DNA of 64,000 nt from Amarobacter sp964507025 (GCA_964507025.1 CAZDOK010000005.1:1-64000); one strand, 5' to 3'; numbered from the stretch's first letter, positions 16,634 through 26,237 are shown. Notes: a model not told the origin generated them from the letters alone. Program-made: numbers and translations.

Positions 16634-17578
16634 GTGGGAGAGCTTGCGGCGCTCGTGGCGGCGATGACGTGGTCGGCCACGAGCGTGGCCCTCACGTCTC
16701 TCTCGGCGCGCACTTCGCCGGTTGTGTTGAGCGCGCTGCGGCTGGGCTCCGCCACTCTGCTGCTGCCGTTCATCCTCTGGGCGAGCGGCCAGGCGGGCGA
16801 TCTCGCCGACGCATCGACGTGGACACTCCTGCAGGTCATCGGGAGCGGTTTCATCGGCTACGGGATCGGCGACACGATTTACATCCTCGCCCTGAAGCGG
16901 CTGGGGATGCAGCGTACGTTTCCGGTGACGATGGCACTCTTCATCAGCATGACGGTAGCGGGCGGCGTGGTGCTGCTGGGTGAACCGCTCACCTGGGGCC
17001 TGCCCTCGGGTGCGGCACTCATCGGAACGGGGATCTACCTCATCGTCATCCCTGGAAAGGGGACGAACGAGCTTGTGCCACAGGTCGTGCCGGCCGACTC
17101 GGCGGTGGCAACGCTCGTCGAACAGCCATCCGGAACGGCATTCGCTGCGGCGGGCTTCTCCGGGTATGCGCTGCTGGTGCTGGTCGGCGTGTTCTGGGCG
17201 GCAGCCACGCTCTGGCTCGCTTCGGCCAAAGGCGACCTCGGGGCAATCGCCGCGGGAGCGGTGCGCACGCCCGCCGGTGCGGTGGCGTTGCTGGCGTTCG
17301 CGGCCACCATGCAGCCGCGTGAGCTGAGGGCGCCCTTCCGGAATCGAAACCACATCCTTGGCATTGTGGCCGCGGGAATCGTTGGCACGGCCTTCGGGAG
17401 CCTGATGTACGTGTACGCAGTGGTGACGGCGGGCGCGGCACGGACAGCCGTGCTTTCGGCGACCTCGCCCCTCCTGGCACTGCCGCTCTCGATGATGTTC
17501 CTCGGAGAGCGATTCACGCGGCGGATCGGCCTGGGGACGGTGTGCTGCGTGTCGGGCATCCTGCTGGTTGTGGCGTAG
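16634..17578 (+). CDS. EamA/DMT family transporter
   Basis: A 314-residue inner-membrane protein with two EamA repeats and about ten membrane segments (ELAALVAAMTWSATSVALT opens the first repeat; VGVFWAAATLWLAS the second). Drug/metabolite transporters export or import small metabolites; the substrate is unknown. A hydrophilic loop of about 30 residues (after residue 138) joins the repeats. GTG start at 16634. Confidence 0.85.
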   Translation: MGELAALVAAMTWSATSVALTSLSARTSPVVLSALRLGSATLLLPFILWASGQAGDLADASTWTLLQVIGSGFIGYGIGDTIYILALKRLGMQRTFPVTMALFISMTVAGGVVLLGEPLTWGLPSGAALIGTGIYLIVIPGKGTNELVPQVVPADSAVATLVEQPSGTAFAAAGFSGYALLVLVGVFWAAATLWLASAKGDLGAIAAGAVRTPAGAVALLAFAATMQPRELRAPFRNRNHILGIVAAGIVGTAFGSLMYVYAVVTAGAARTAVLSATSPLLALPLSMMFLGERFTRRIGLGTVCCVSGILLVVA

Positions 17579-17588
17579 GGAGGTGCGC

Positions 17589-18299
17589 GTGACGAATGGC
17601 GAGTGGCGGACCTGGCGCACCGGGCGTGCGCTTGGTGCGGCGCTCCTGCTTGGCCTGGCCGCGGCGGCGTGCTCGGGAGACGGGAATTCGCCGGGCGCCG
17701 GGGGCGGGCCAGCGAGTCCGACAGCCGCGGTGACCGGGCACCCGTTGGCCACGGTGACCGCCACCGCTGTGGAGGCGCGGCCGCCGGAGACCCCGTCCCC
17801 AACGGCCACGTGGCCGAGCACTGCCACCCCAACAGCGACGCCGACCGCCGTGCCGACTGCCAAACCTCCGCCTTCGCCCACGCCCATCCAGCCAGAGAAC
17901 CATGCGAACGGGACGTTCACCATCGTGGTATCGCAGGGGGCGGTGCGGATAGGGGTGCGTGTCGAAGTGGCGGCGACGCTTGCCCAACGGCAGCAGGGAT
18001 TGATGTTCCGGACGCAGCTCGCCGAGGGGGAGGGCATGTTGTTCCTGTTCGACCGCGACGTGCAGACCGGATTCTGGATGCGGAACACGCTGGTGGCTCT
18101 GGACATCGCATACATCGGAGCGGACCTGCGCGTGAACGAGGTCAGGCAGGGGAAGCCGCTCGACGAGACGCCGCTGGTGCCGGCGGAGCGTTACCGGTAC
18201 GTCCTCGAGGTGAATGACGGGTGGTTCGAGCGGAACGGGCTCGGCCCCGGATCGCTGATCGAGTTGCCGGATGGACTGCCGGCACCAACTGCAGACTAG
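17589..18299 (+). CDS. Lipoprotein with DUF192 domain
   Basis: A 236-residue exported protein. The signal sequence ends in a lipobox (LAAAAC), followed by a Pro/Thr/Ala-rich linker (about residues 45-105). The C-terminal DUF192 domain has the family features QRQQGLMFRTQLAEGEGMLF, GFWMRNTLVALDIAYI and YVLEVNDGWF. DUF192 proteins are small beta-barrels of unclear role. The GTG at 17589 has GGGAGG 5 bases upstream and lies 10 bases after the transporter stop. Confidence 0.85.
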   Translation: MTNGEWRTWRTGRALGAALLLGLAAAACSGDGNSPGAGGGPASPTAAVTGHPLATVTATAVEARPPETPSPTATWPSTATPTATPTAVPTAKPPPSPTPIQPENHANGTFTIVVSQGAVRIGVRVEVAATLAQRQQGLMFRTQLAEGEGMLFLFDRDVQTGFWMRNTLVALDIAYIGADLRVNEVRQGKPLDETPLVPAERYRYVLEVNDGWFERNGLGPGSLIELPDGLPAPTAD

Positions 18300-18306
18300 C
18301 GCGGGC

Positions 18307-19984
18307 TCAGGCGGTGCGCGGTAGCCGGCGCATGCGCTGGATGGGGATGGGGTGGTGGGCCGCAATCATGCGTGCGAACTCCACTGCCTCAACGGGGGGA
18401 GTGAAGAGATGTCCCTGGCCCATGCGGCAGCCGATGCTGGCCAGGTACTCCCGCTGCCACTGGTTTTCGATGCCTTCGGCGACCACGCTCATCTTCAGCG
18501 CGTTGCCCATCTCGACGATCGCGCGGAGCACGGGACCGGAGGTCGCATCGACGCCGAGGCGGGCAATGAACGACTGATCGACTTTGAGCGTATCGACGGG
18601 GAGGCGCTGGAGGTAGCTCAGCGAGGAGTAGCCGGTTCCGAAGTCGTCGATGGCGAGACCAACCCCGAGGTCGCGGAGTTCGCCCAGCATTTCGAGGGTG
18701 GTGGGGATGTCCTGAATGAGGACGCTCTCGGTGAGCTCGAGCTTGAGCTGGCGGGGCGGCAGGCCCGTCTCATCGAGAACGCGTGCAATGCGGCGGGGAA
18801 GGTCGCGCTGCCGGAACTCGGCGGCTGAGATGTTGACGCAGACGCAGAGCGGGTGTCCAGGGCGGATCCGCTGGAATTCCACGGTCCGGCGGCAGGCTTC
18901 CTCGAGCACCCACTGGCCGATACGGACAATCTCGCCCGTCTCTTCGGCGATGGAGATGAAGGTGGCCGGTGAGAGGATGCCGCGGTGGGGGTGGTCCCAG
19001 CGGAGGAGGGCTTCCATCCCGGTAATGTCGCCCGACCGGAGGTCGACCAGGGGCTGGTAGTGGAGGAGAAGCTCCTCGCGCTCGACCGACCGGCGGAGCG
19101 CGTTGTCCAGGTCGAACTGCTCGGCCGGGCTGGCGTCAAGTTCCGGCGTGAAGAGGACGAATCGGGCTCGGCCCTCGGCCTTCGCACGGTAAAGAGCGAT
19201 GTCAGCTTTTCGGAGGAGGTCGGTGGTGGCGCGATCGGCAGCGGTGTTCACGGCGATGCCGATGCTGGAGGTGACGAACATCTCCTGGCCAGAGAGGGAG
19301 AACGGGCGACGGAGGGCGTGCATGATGCGTTCGGCAACCCGGAGGGCAGCAGCCTGCGCGTTCGTGCCCTGGACGAGGACGGTGAACTCATCGCCCCCGA
19401 GGCGGGCGACCATGTGGCCTTCGGCGGCGCCCACCACGCGCTGGCTGAAGACGGAGAGGAGCTGATCTCCGACTCCGTGGCCGAGCGTGTCGTTGAGGTA
19501 TTTGAAGCGATCGACATCGAGGAACATCACCGCCACGCGATTGGCACGGGGGGCCGCGCCCAGTGCCCGCGTGAACCCGGAGAGGAAGAGCGCGCGGTTG
19601 GGGAGGCCGGTGAGCGGATCGTGGAAGGCGCGATAGACGAGGGTATCGGTGGATTCCTGGACCGAGTGGGCCAGGCGATTGAAGGCGCTATTCACGGCTT
19701 CGATTTCGCACAGCGGACTCGACGCGGTGCGCATCGAGCTCACCTTCGGAGGCGGCCGCGAGTGTGGCGGCAACGGCGCGGAGGGGGCGGGCGACGCTGC
19801 GATGCAGGACGTATCCAGCAGCTGCGGCTGTGGCCCCTCCCGCCAGCAAGGCCACCGCAAGCGCGTTTGGAGCCTGGCCCAGGAGGTGCAACAGCGAGAC
19901 AGGCAGCAGGCACGCGGCGAGCACGACCGCACCGAAGTAGATGGCGATCGGGAGCCGTGGTACCAGGTGACGGCGAGAGGTCAT
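18307..19984 (-). pseudogene. Membrane GGDEF-EAL protein, frameshifted in its HAMP domain
   Basis: A c-di-GMP enzyme read in two frames. The first frame, from ATG 19984 (or ATG 20041), encodes two membrane segments and the first half of a HAMP domain (RPLRAVAATLAAASEGELD) and stops at 19688. The second half (EIEAVNSAFNRLAHSVQ), the GGDEF domain (RLGGDEFTVL) and the EAL domain (GMEALLRW, IDDFGTGYSSL, VVAEGIE) are one base out and run to 18307. The shift lies at about 19700-19725. Cyclase and phosphodiesterase motifs look intact. A soluble product from ATG 19734 is conceivable; a sequencing error is the simplest alternative. Confidence 0.7.
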
Positions 19985-20164
19985 CCGCCTGCCTTTCGAG
20001 GGTGGATGGCCCACGTTCGCGGGTGGACAGACGCGAACCATCGTTACCGTGTTTATCGTCGGACATTTACCAACAAAACAGGGTGTTGTGCCTGATCTGG
20101 CGCCGGCGAAGGCGGTGCCCGCCCATCTGGCGAGGCGGCCGCTCGTTGGGCACGAAGCCCGAGT

Positions 20165-20992
20165 TCAGGCAGCGTGGCTGGCGGGCTGGTCGCGATACAG
20201 GTAGAGCAGTTCGCCAACGACCACCGGGTCGAACCACGAGCCGGAGCCCTCGCGTATAGTCCTCCGCGCGGCGTCGAGCCCCTCTTCAGAGGCCCGGTCG
20301 AACGCTTCGGCGACGGCGACAATGCGGGCAGCGAGGGGGAGCGCTTCGCCGCTCAGCCCGAGTGGGCCGGAGCCATCCCAGCGCTCGCCGGCGGCGGCAA
20401 TGGTAGCGCCGACGGAGCGGCAACCCCGGATCCGGCGGACGACCGTGGCACCGGCAGCGCGCGCGGAGACACCAGCCGGGCACGTGGCGGTGGGCGGCGT
20501 GGCAAGCGGTCCTCCGATGGCATGGAGCAGTGCTCCGAGCACGAGGTCGTCAACTTCAGCGGGAGGCACTGAGAGCGGTTCGACGAGGGAGTTCGCGACT
20601 GCAGCGGTGCGCGATGCATGGGCCGCGCCGGCCTCGCCCAGGACCGCTTCGATGAGGGTGACCAGGGGCGTTGTTTCGCCACGGCGCCACTGGCCGAGTG
20701 CAGCGGGGAGCCAGAGGCCGAGCGTCATGGGTGCGAAGCGGTGCGTGCGGGAAAGGGCAAAGCCCGCTGCGGCGACTGCTCCGACAGCAGGCAACCCCGC
20801 ACGAACCTGGCCAGGCCCTCCCTGGAGAGGGAGGAGCACGACAGCCGAAATCGGCGCCAGCAACGAGATGGCGGCGGCGGCAAGGGCGAACCGGCTGCCG
20901 GTGATGGCGTACGCCTGCCAGAAGCGCCACGCCCCGTAGGCCGCTGCGACGCTCAGCACAAGCAGCACGGCAATGGTGCCCAGGGCTAGCAT
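20165..20992 (-). CDS. Membrane protein with degenerate HD-GYP domain
   Basis: A 275-residue protein with three or four N-terminal membrane segments and a C-terminal domain that follows the HD-GYP layout but lacks its metal ligands. The HD-I-G-K equivalent reads LLHAIGG, the histidines before the R-W-D-G-S-G turn are missing (AAAGERWDGSG), and GYP is GPL. ALPLAARIVAVAEAFD matches the family. HD-GYP domains hydrolyse c-di-GMP; this one probably binds ligand or partner without catalysis. It sits upstream of the GGDEF-EAL gene on the same strand, 180 bases away. Confidence 0.65.
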   Translation of the reverse strand: MLALGTIAVLLVLSVAAAYGAWRFWQAYAITGSRFALAAAAISLLAPISAVVLLPLQGGPGQVRAGLPAVGAVAAAGFALSRTHRFAPMTLGLWLPAALGQWRRGETTPLVTLIEAVLGEAGAAHASRTAAVANSLVEPLSVPPAEVDDLVLGALLHAIGGPLATPPTATCPAGVSARAAGATVVRRIRGCRSVGATIAAAGERWDGSGPLGLSGEALPLAARIVAVAEAFDRASEEGLDAARRTIREGSGSWFDPVVVGELLYLYRDQPASHAA

Positions 20993-21142
20993 GGGCGGGC
21001 GGGCCCGTGGCTGAGTCGTGGTGCAGGGGAGCTGCCGGATGCGCTCACCCCGTGGTTTTCGGCATGGAAGGTGTGCCGCCCGAGTGTCGCGTTGGTAAAA
21101 CGTCGTTCATGATGCGCGGGACATCCGAACGGGGGTTTTTCG

Positions 21143-21619
21143 GTGGAGAGCTATAAGATCCAGCTGTTCCTGCACATCGCGGCGGCGATTGTCGCTCTGG
21201 GCGCAACGTTCGCCGTCCCCGTGCTGCATGCCTGGGCCGAGCGCCGCGGTGTCGGCGCCACCCGCATGGCGCTGCAGTTTGGCCACCACATGGAGAAGGT
21301 GCTGGTGATCCCCGGAGCGGTGCTGGTGCTGCTCTTCGGGCTCGGGCTCATCTTCGACGATGCCACTGGCTACAAGGACGACTTCCCCTGGTGGCTGGGC
21401 GTCGCTATCGGTTGGTACCTGGTGGCATTCGCGGTCGCGGCGTTCGTGCAAAAGGCGAACGTGGACAAGGCCATCGCAACGCTCGACCGGGTGGAGGATG
21501 ACGGGGACTTTCCGCCGTCCTACATGAACGCGGCGGCGCGGGTGAAGGTCACCGGGGCGTTGCTTGCGATTTCGACGATCGCCATCACGTTCCTGATGGT
21601 GTGGAAGCCCGGGGAATAG
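21143..21619 (+). CDS. DUF2269-like integral membrane protein
   Basis: A 158-residue protein with four membrane segments (LHIAAAIVALGATFAVPVLH, VLVIPGAVLVLLFGLGLIF, WLGVAIGWYLVAFAVAAFV, LLAISTIAITFLMVW). The order and the histidines HIA and GHHMEK resemble DUF2269 membrane proteins of unknown function. GTG start at 21143. Convergent with the CoA-ester lyase across a hairpin. Confidence 0.6.
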   Translation: MESYKIQLFLHIAAAIVALGATFAVPVLHAWAERRGVGATRMALQFGHHMEKVLVIPGAVLVLLFGLGLIFDDATGYKDDFPWWLGVAIGWYLVAFAVAAFVQKANVDKAIATLDRVEDDGDFPPSYMNAAARVKVTGALLAISTIAITFLMVWKPGE

Positions 21620-21644
21620 CAGCCGCCCAGGAGACCGGAAACGG

Positions 21645-21672
21645 CGAAGGGCGTCCCTACAGACGCCCTTCG
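21645..21672. terminator. Bidirectional terminator hairpin
   Basis: A perfect 11-bp stem (CGAAGGGCGTC, 6-base loop, GACGCCCTTCG) between the convergent DUF2269-like and CoA-ester lyase genes. There is no T run, so termination strength is uncertain. Confidence 0.6.
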
Positions 21673-21695
21673 TGGCGGTGGTCCCGGGGGTTGGT

Positions 21696-22697
21696 TCAGG
21701 CAGGCACGGCGCCAGCGAAGAACCGGTCGAGGACTTCCTGGCGGAGTTCAACGTTCTGGATGTGCGCGCGCTGGAGCTGCTGCCAGTAATAGCGGTAGGT
21801 GGCGCGGTCGTGGAGGTTGCCCTCGTGCTGGATCGGCCCCCAGTCGGCATCGTATGCCTTGAGAAGGATGTCCTGCGCCTCCTCGACCTCGTGGTGTGAG
21901 GGCGACATGGCGCGGACGATCGGCTCGATCTGTGCCGGGTAGATGCTCCACTGGCGCAGGAAGCCGAACTCCTCCCGGGCACGGCGCGCATCGTTATAGA
22001 TGAACTCGGTGTCGCGCAGCTCGAGGGTGACGTTGTGGGCAGGAACAACACCGTTGGCGAGCGCAGCGGCAACCATCTCGGCCTTGGCCCGGGCGAGGAG
22101 CCTGTGGTCGAACTGGTAGGGGGAGCGCATGGCGAAGGCCGGGATGGCGCCGTTATGAGCGCTGACAAAGTCCATGAGGCCGAAGTCGAGCACCTGGACG
22201 TTCGGGAGTTCGGCGATTTCCCAGGCCTGGCGGAGCGCGCCATGCGTTTCGACGAGGGCGTGGATCGGGATTTCGCGGCGGATACCGGCCTTGGCGGTGG
22301 TGTTGCGGATGTAGTCGATCATCTCGGCGAGCTCGGAGGCCCGGACGGTCTTGGGGATGGTGATGTAGGCAATGCGCGCGCCTGCGCCCCCGACAATGAT
22401 GTCGACGTCGGCCTTCCAGTGCTCGTGGGTGTAATCGTGGATGCGGACGCCCGACATGCTGTGCTGGTTGCCGCCGCTGTTCTGCATGCGGACGACCATC
22501 TCGGCGTGCTGGCGCTCGGCGCCTGTGGGGGCGCCGTCCTCGCAGTCCATGGTGATATCGAAGACACCGCCCATCTTGTTCTGGAGTTCGAGCGCCTTGG
22601 CGATTCGCTCCTCGGTACCGGCGAAGTGTTCGCAGGTGGGGATGATGGGGAAGGGCTTTTCGCCCTCGAAGAGGACTTCGTTGGGATGTCGAGGCAT
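21696..22697 (-). CDS. HpcH/HpaI aldolase / CoA-ester lyase family protein
   Basis: A 333-residue TIM-barrel protein of the citrate-lyase beta/malyl-CoA lyase superfamily, which cleaves or forms C-C bonds of CoA thioesters with a divalent metal. Segments include GVFDITMDCEDGAPTG (metal ligands expected in DCEDG), SGVRIHDYTHEHW, IPIHALVETHGALRQ and QVLDFGLMDFVSAHNG. The length fits malyl-CoA or related lyases. No pathway partner is adjacent, so the substrate is open. Confidence 0.8.
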   Translation of the reverse strand: MPRHPNEVLFEGEKPFPIIPTCEHFAGTEERIAKALELQNKMGGVFDITMDCEDGAPTGAERQHAEMVVRMQNSGGNQHSMSGVRIHDYTHEHWKADVDIIVGGAGARIAYITIPKTVRASELAEMIDYIRNTTAKAGIRREIPIHALVETHGALRQAWEIAELPNVQVLDFGLMDFVSAHNGAIPAFAMRSPYQFDHRLLARAKAEMVAAALANGVVPAHNVTLELRDTEFIYNDARRAREEFGFLRQWSIYPAQIEPIVRAMSPSHHEVEEAQDILLKAYDADWGPIQHEGNLHDRATYRYYWQQLQRAHIQNVELRQEVLDRFFAGAVPA

Positions 22698-22935
22698 AGG
22701 GGTTCCGATTCCGAGGATGGGATGTGTGCTGGCGCCCGGGGAGGGGCCGTTGGGGGTTCAGTATGCCGGATTGGGGTGGCAAAGGCGAAGCGCGCCGGCA
22801 CCTGGGAGAGGGTCAACCACTCGCCCGCACGTGCTCGGAAACCATGCGCGCGGACCGCGGCCTTGAGGCGACGCACGAGGCAGCGAGTTTCGTATCGAAA
22901 CAGAAAAAGTGAGCCACAAGCGAAAGGTAGGCGGC

Positions 22936-22952
22936 TATACTACCCATGCACC
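22936..22952 (+). promoter_or_regulatory. Promoter of recF, probably near-leaderless
   Basis: TATACT ends 11 bases before the GTG start at 22953; transcription would begin about five bases upstream of it. No Shine-Dalgarno sequence fits. Confidence 0.45.
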
Positions 22953-24122
22953 GTGTACATCTTTGATTTGCAGCTCACGAACTACCGCAACTATGTGCGC
23001 ACCGGCGTCCGCCTCGAAAAGGGGCTGAACCTCTTTATTGGTGAGAACGCCCAGGGTAAGAGCAACCTGCTCGAAGCCATCTACCTGCTCTCGACGTTGC
23101 GTTCGAGCCGCGCGAGCACGGACGCGGACCTGGTGCGGCACGACATCATCCCCAGCGACTTCCCGGTGGCGCGGCTGTCATGCGAGGTGGAGCGGTCTGC
23201 CGGAAACCTGGCGCTTGAACTTGCGATCGTGGGGCGCACGACCGACTCCAGCCACCGGGCCGGCAAGCGAGTGCGCGTGAACGGCGTGCCCAAGAAGGCC
23301 TCGGATGCGGTTGGACAGCTGTGTGCTGTTCTGTTCACAACGCTGGACATCGAGATCGTTGCGGGGCCGCCGCTGATGCGCCGGCGCTACCTGGACATGA
23401 TGATCTCCCAGGTCGACCGTGGCTACCTGCGCGCGATGCAGAAGTACGCGAAGGTGCTGCAGCAGCGGAACAGCCTGTTGAAGCGAATCCAGAACCGCGA
23501 AGCCTCTTCCCAGGAGTTGAACTTCTGGGACCAGGAACTCGCGCACGCCGGGGGGATGATCTTCTGGGCACGGGCCGATGCGCTCGGCCACATCGTTCCG
23601 CAGGCGCAGCAACAGATGGAGCGGCTGAGCGATGGGCTCGAAGACCTGCAGCTGACCTACCGGCCCTCTCTCGGCGGGCTCGACTCGACCGACTCGCCCA
23701 TCGACGACTCCGAATGGACCGCGCGCATGCTGAGGGCACTCCAGAACCTCCGCCAGCGAGAGGTCGCAGCCGGGGCGACGCTTGTGGGGCCGCATCGCGA
23801 CGACGTGCTCATCGAAATCGATGGCATGGCCGCGGACGCATTCGCATCGAGAGCCCAGCAGCGGACGGCCGCGCTCTCGATGCGGCTGGCCGAGGCGAGC
23901 TACCTGCGGCGGGCCCTGGGAGACGACCCGGTGGTGTTGCTCGACGACGTGTTGAGCGAGCTCGACGCCCGGCGCCGGCGCGGTGTGCTCGAATACATCG
24001 ACACCTTCCAGCAGACGCTGGTGACCACCGCCGACCCCGACCGGCTGCGCGACATCATGACGCGGGCGGCGGGCCGCTGGGTCGTCTCGGCCGGGTCGCT
24101 TACCCGCTTCGAAGGCGAGTAG
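22953..24122 (+). CDS. recF: DNA replication and repair protein RecF
   Basis: A 389-residue SMC-like ATPase that loads RecA at single-strand gaps with RecO and RecR. Walker A is GENAQGKSN (near residue 30), the signature region is SRAQQRTAALSMRLAEA, and Walker B is PVVLLDDVLSELD. The N terminus VYIFDLQLTNYRNY is typical. A much longer open frame runs upstream, but that part is antisense to the CoA-ester lyase; the GTG at 22953 matches the family start. It is not next to dnaA, dnaN or gyrB. Confidence 0.93.
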   Translation: MYIFDLQLTNYRNYVRTGVRLEKGLNLFIGENAQGKSNLLEAIYLLSTLRSSRASTDADLVRHDIIPSDFPVARLSCEVERSAGNLALELAIVGRTTDSSHRAGKRVRVNGVPKKASDAVGQLCAVLFTTLDIEIVAGPPLMRRRYLDMMISQVDRGYLRAMQKYAKVLQQRNSLLKRIQNREASSQELNFWDQELAHAGGMIFWARADALGHIVPQAQQQMERLSDGLEDLQLTYRPSLGGLDSTDSPIDDSEWTARMLRALQNLRQREVAAGATLVGPHRDDVLIEIDGMAADAFASRAQQRTAALSMRLAEASYLRRALGDDPVVLLDDVLSELDARRRRGVLEYIDTFQQTLVTTADPDRLRDIMTRAAGRWVVSAGSLTRFEGE

Positions 24123-24255
24123 TCCCACGGGCAGGCGGCGTTCGCTCGTCATCGGCGGTGCCGTTGTCGTCGGAGCGTTCGCCTTCCTCAACGGCCTGGG
24201 AGCGCTGGCGCTCCTGCTTGATGTCGACGACGGGCCGAGAGACCGCCTGTTCCAG

Positions 24256-25341
24256 GTGAACGCTTTCCTGGGGACGGCGATCGTCACGCTGAGCCTGGGC
24301 GGGATACTGGTGTACCAGGCGTCGTCGGCGCTGGGTGGGACCGCTTCGACGGCCATGCGGCTGCGTACCCGGAAGCTGCTGTGGGCGCCGCTGGTCGTCG
24401 CATTCCCGGTACTGGTGTGGCTCGGGCAGTTCCAGGTGAACCACCCGGAACGATTGCCGTGGGTGTTCCCCCTGACGAACGTCCTCATCGTGAGTATCCC
24501 GTCGATGGCGCTCGCGCTGTTCGTCTCGCAGCGGTACCTGCGGTACAACGCGTGGGCATGGCCGTTCAGCTGGCGGGAGTGGACGAGCGGGCTGATCTAC
24601 GGCGCCATCGGTGCGACGACCGTGGGCGCGGTGATCAACACTCTGTACCTGCTGCTGGCGGGTGCGTGGCTCATCAGCACAAAGGGTGCTGGCGATGCGT
24701 GGTCGGTGGGCGAGAACCTCTCCACGCTGCCCGAGGCGTGGGGCATCGCGTTCGACCTCTCGGTCCTTTCGGTGGTGGCGCCCATCAACGAGGAGTTCTG
24801 GAAGGGGATGCTGGTTGCGTTCTTCTTCTTCCGCAAGGGAGGCGCCGCCCGGTGTTTCGTCTGGGGCGTCCTGGCCGGCGCCGGCTTCAACGTCCTCGAG
24901 ACCTTTCAGAACAGCCTGGCCGTGGTGAACCCCGAGGAACTCACTGAGCAGCAGATGAGCGAACAGTGGTGGCTCTTCGCGGTGGGCCGGGCGGGCACCG
25001 GCGCCCTGCACTCGACCGCGAGCGGGCTCTCGGCGCTGGGCTTCTACGGGCTGCTCCGCAGGCGCCGCCGGTACCTGGCGGGCTACCCGGCGGGTGTGCT
25101 CATCCACGGGCTCTGGAACTTCCTGAACTACACCCTTGCGGGAGACGCGATCCTGAGCGGCTCCGGGCCTGACTCGGCGTTGCTGGACATGCTGAGCATC
25201 GCCGGGCTCGGTGCGCTCTTCCTGTTCTGTCTCACTACCCTTTGGGTACTCAGTCTGCGGCTGCGCGACGGGTTCCCCGCGCCGGTCTACCGGGCGATTG
25301 GGATGATGCCCGGGAGCCAAACGAACCGGGGACAGGCATAG
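24256..25341 (+). CDS. PrsW-like intramembrane metalloprotease; N terminus probably extends upstream
   Basis: At least 361 residues with about nine membrane segments. PrsW-type motifs: NEEFWKGMLVAF (EExxK), GAGFNVLETFQN, and the histidines ALHSTASGLSALGF and IHGLWNFLNY. PrsW of Bacillus cleaves an anti-sigma factor. The frame upstream of GTG 24256 back to about 24123 has strongly GC-biased third positions and encodes another hydrophobic helix (GGAVVVGAFAFLNGLGAL), but contains no ATG, GTG or TTG. A rare start codon or a frameshift near the recF stop is likely. Confidence 0.78.
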   Translation: MNAFLGTAIVTLSLGGILVYQASSALGGTASTAMRLRTRKLLWAPLVVAFPVLVWLGQFQVNHPERLPWVFPLTNVLIVSIPSMALALFVSQRYLRYNAWAWPFSWREWTSGLIYGAIGATTVGAVINTLYLLLAGAWLISTKGAGDAWSVGENLSTLPEAWGIAFDLSVLSVVAPINEEFWKGMLVAFFFFRKGGAARCFVWGVLAGAGFNVLETFQNSLAVVNPEELTEQQMSEQWWLFAVGRAGTGALHSTASGLSALGFYGLLRRRRRYLAGYPAGVLIHGLWNFLNYTLAGDAILSGSGPDSALLDMLSIAGLGALFLFCLTTLWVLSLRLRDGFPAPVYRAIGMMPGSQTNRGQA

Positions 25342-25353
25342 AGCCTGTCCCCG
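25327..25353 (+). terminator. Terminator hairpin after the PrsW-like gene
   Basis: An 11-bp perfect stem (CGGGGACAGGC / GCCTGTCCCCG, 5-base loop) spans the stop codon of the protease gene. No T run follows. It may also act for the convergent DUF4397 gene. Confidence 0.55.
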
Positions 25354-25379
25354 GCAATGACATCGGAACGAGAGCCGAA

Positions 25380-26237
25380 CTAGCGGCTGCGGCGCGCGGC
25401 GAACGCCAGCCCGGCCGAGCCAGCGATGAGGACCGCGCCCACGACGATCATGGCGGGCAGCATCGAGGCCGAGTCCCCGGTCATGGTGTTGCCGGTGGCC
25501 GGGGCGCGCGGGGCGGCCGGGGCCGGGGCATCGACCAGCGGAACAACCTTGAGGGTGCCGTTACCGGCGAGGCCCACTGCGACGGCGGTGTACACCGTCT
25601 TGGCCTCCAGCTTGAGGCCCGGGATGGTCAGCACGGTCGCGCCCGTGGCATTCACCTTCACATCGAGGCTGTAGGTGCCAGCCGGGACCGGGGTGTAGGG
25701 GCCGAAGCTGCGATAGGCGACGCCAGTGAAGACGTTGGTGCTGGTGCCGCTGACCGCGACGTTCACAGGCGGGGCATCGGGCGAGGCGTGGATGAGACGG
25801 ATGTGAGCGTTGTTGCCGCTCGGGGTGCTGTTATTGTCTTCGAAGACTTCGAGGCCGAGGGTGCCCTTGCCGACCTCACCGACAGCCAGGACGGTGTAGT
25901 CCTTGCCGGCGACGATCTCGAGGTTCGCCTCGAGGGCCGGGGAACCGGTACCATCCGAGGGAGAGACGAACACCTTCACGTTGTGGCCACCGGCGGGCAG
26001 CGTGACGTAGGGAGTGTTGTTGGGGAAGGCGAGCGCGGTGACGGCCTTTGCGCCATCGACAAAGATGTCGACGGCGGGGGTATCGGGCGAGGCGTGCATG
26101 ACGCGCACGCGGCCCGAATCGGCAGCGCTTGCGCCGCGCGGGGCGATGGCCAGCACCGCAACCAGCGCGGTGATGATGGCGGCACCGGCCAGGAGCAAAA
26201 GCCTGGCGGTGGGGTTCGAAGTGCGAGCTGCAAGCAT
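25380..26237 (-). CDS. Secreted protein with two DUF4397 domains and C-terminal membrane anchor
   Basis: A 285-residue exported protein. It has a signal peptide (LLLLAGAAIITALVAVLAI, cleavage after ASA), two DUF4397 repeats that begin VRVMHASPDTPAVDI and IRLIHASPDAPPVNV, a Pro/Ala linker, and a C-terminal helix followed by AARRSR. DUF4397 proteins are cell-surface proteins of unknown function, common in Gram-positive and Chloroflexota genomes. The ATG follows GGAGGA. It is divergent from the ECF sigma factor, which may control it. Confidence 0.85.
   Translation of the reverse strand: MLAARTSNPTARLLLLAGAAIITALVAVLAIAPRGASAADSGRVRVMHASPDTPAVDIFVDGAKAVTALAFPNNTPYVTLPAGGHNVKVFVSPSDGTGSPALEANLEIVAGKDYTVLAVGEVGKGTLGLEVFEDNNSTPSGNNAHIRLIHASPDAPPVNVAVSGTSTNVFTGVAYRSFGPYTPVPAGTYSLDVKVNATGATVLTIPGLKLEAKTVYTAVAVGLAGNGTLKVVPLVDAPAPAAPRAPATGNTMTGDSASMLPAMIVVGAVLIAGSAGLAFAARRSR

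Noticed and set aside
22035..22952. A 306-codon in-frame extension upstream of recF
   Set aside because: It is antisense to the CoA-ester lyase and precedes the family-typical RecF start and its -10 box.
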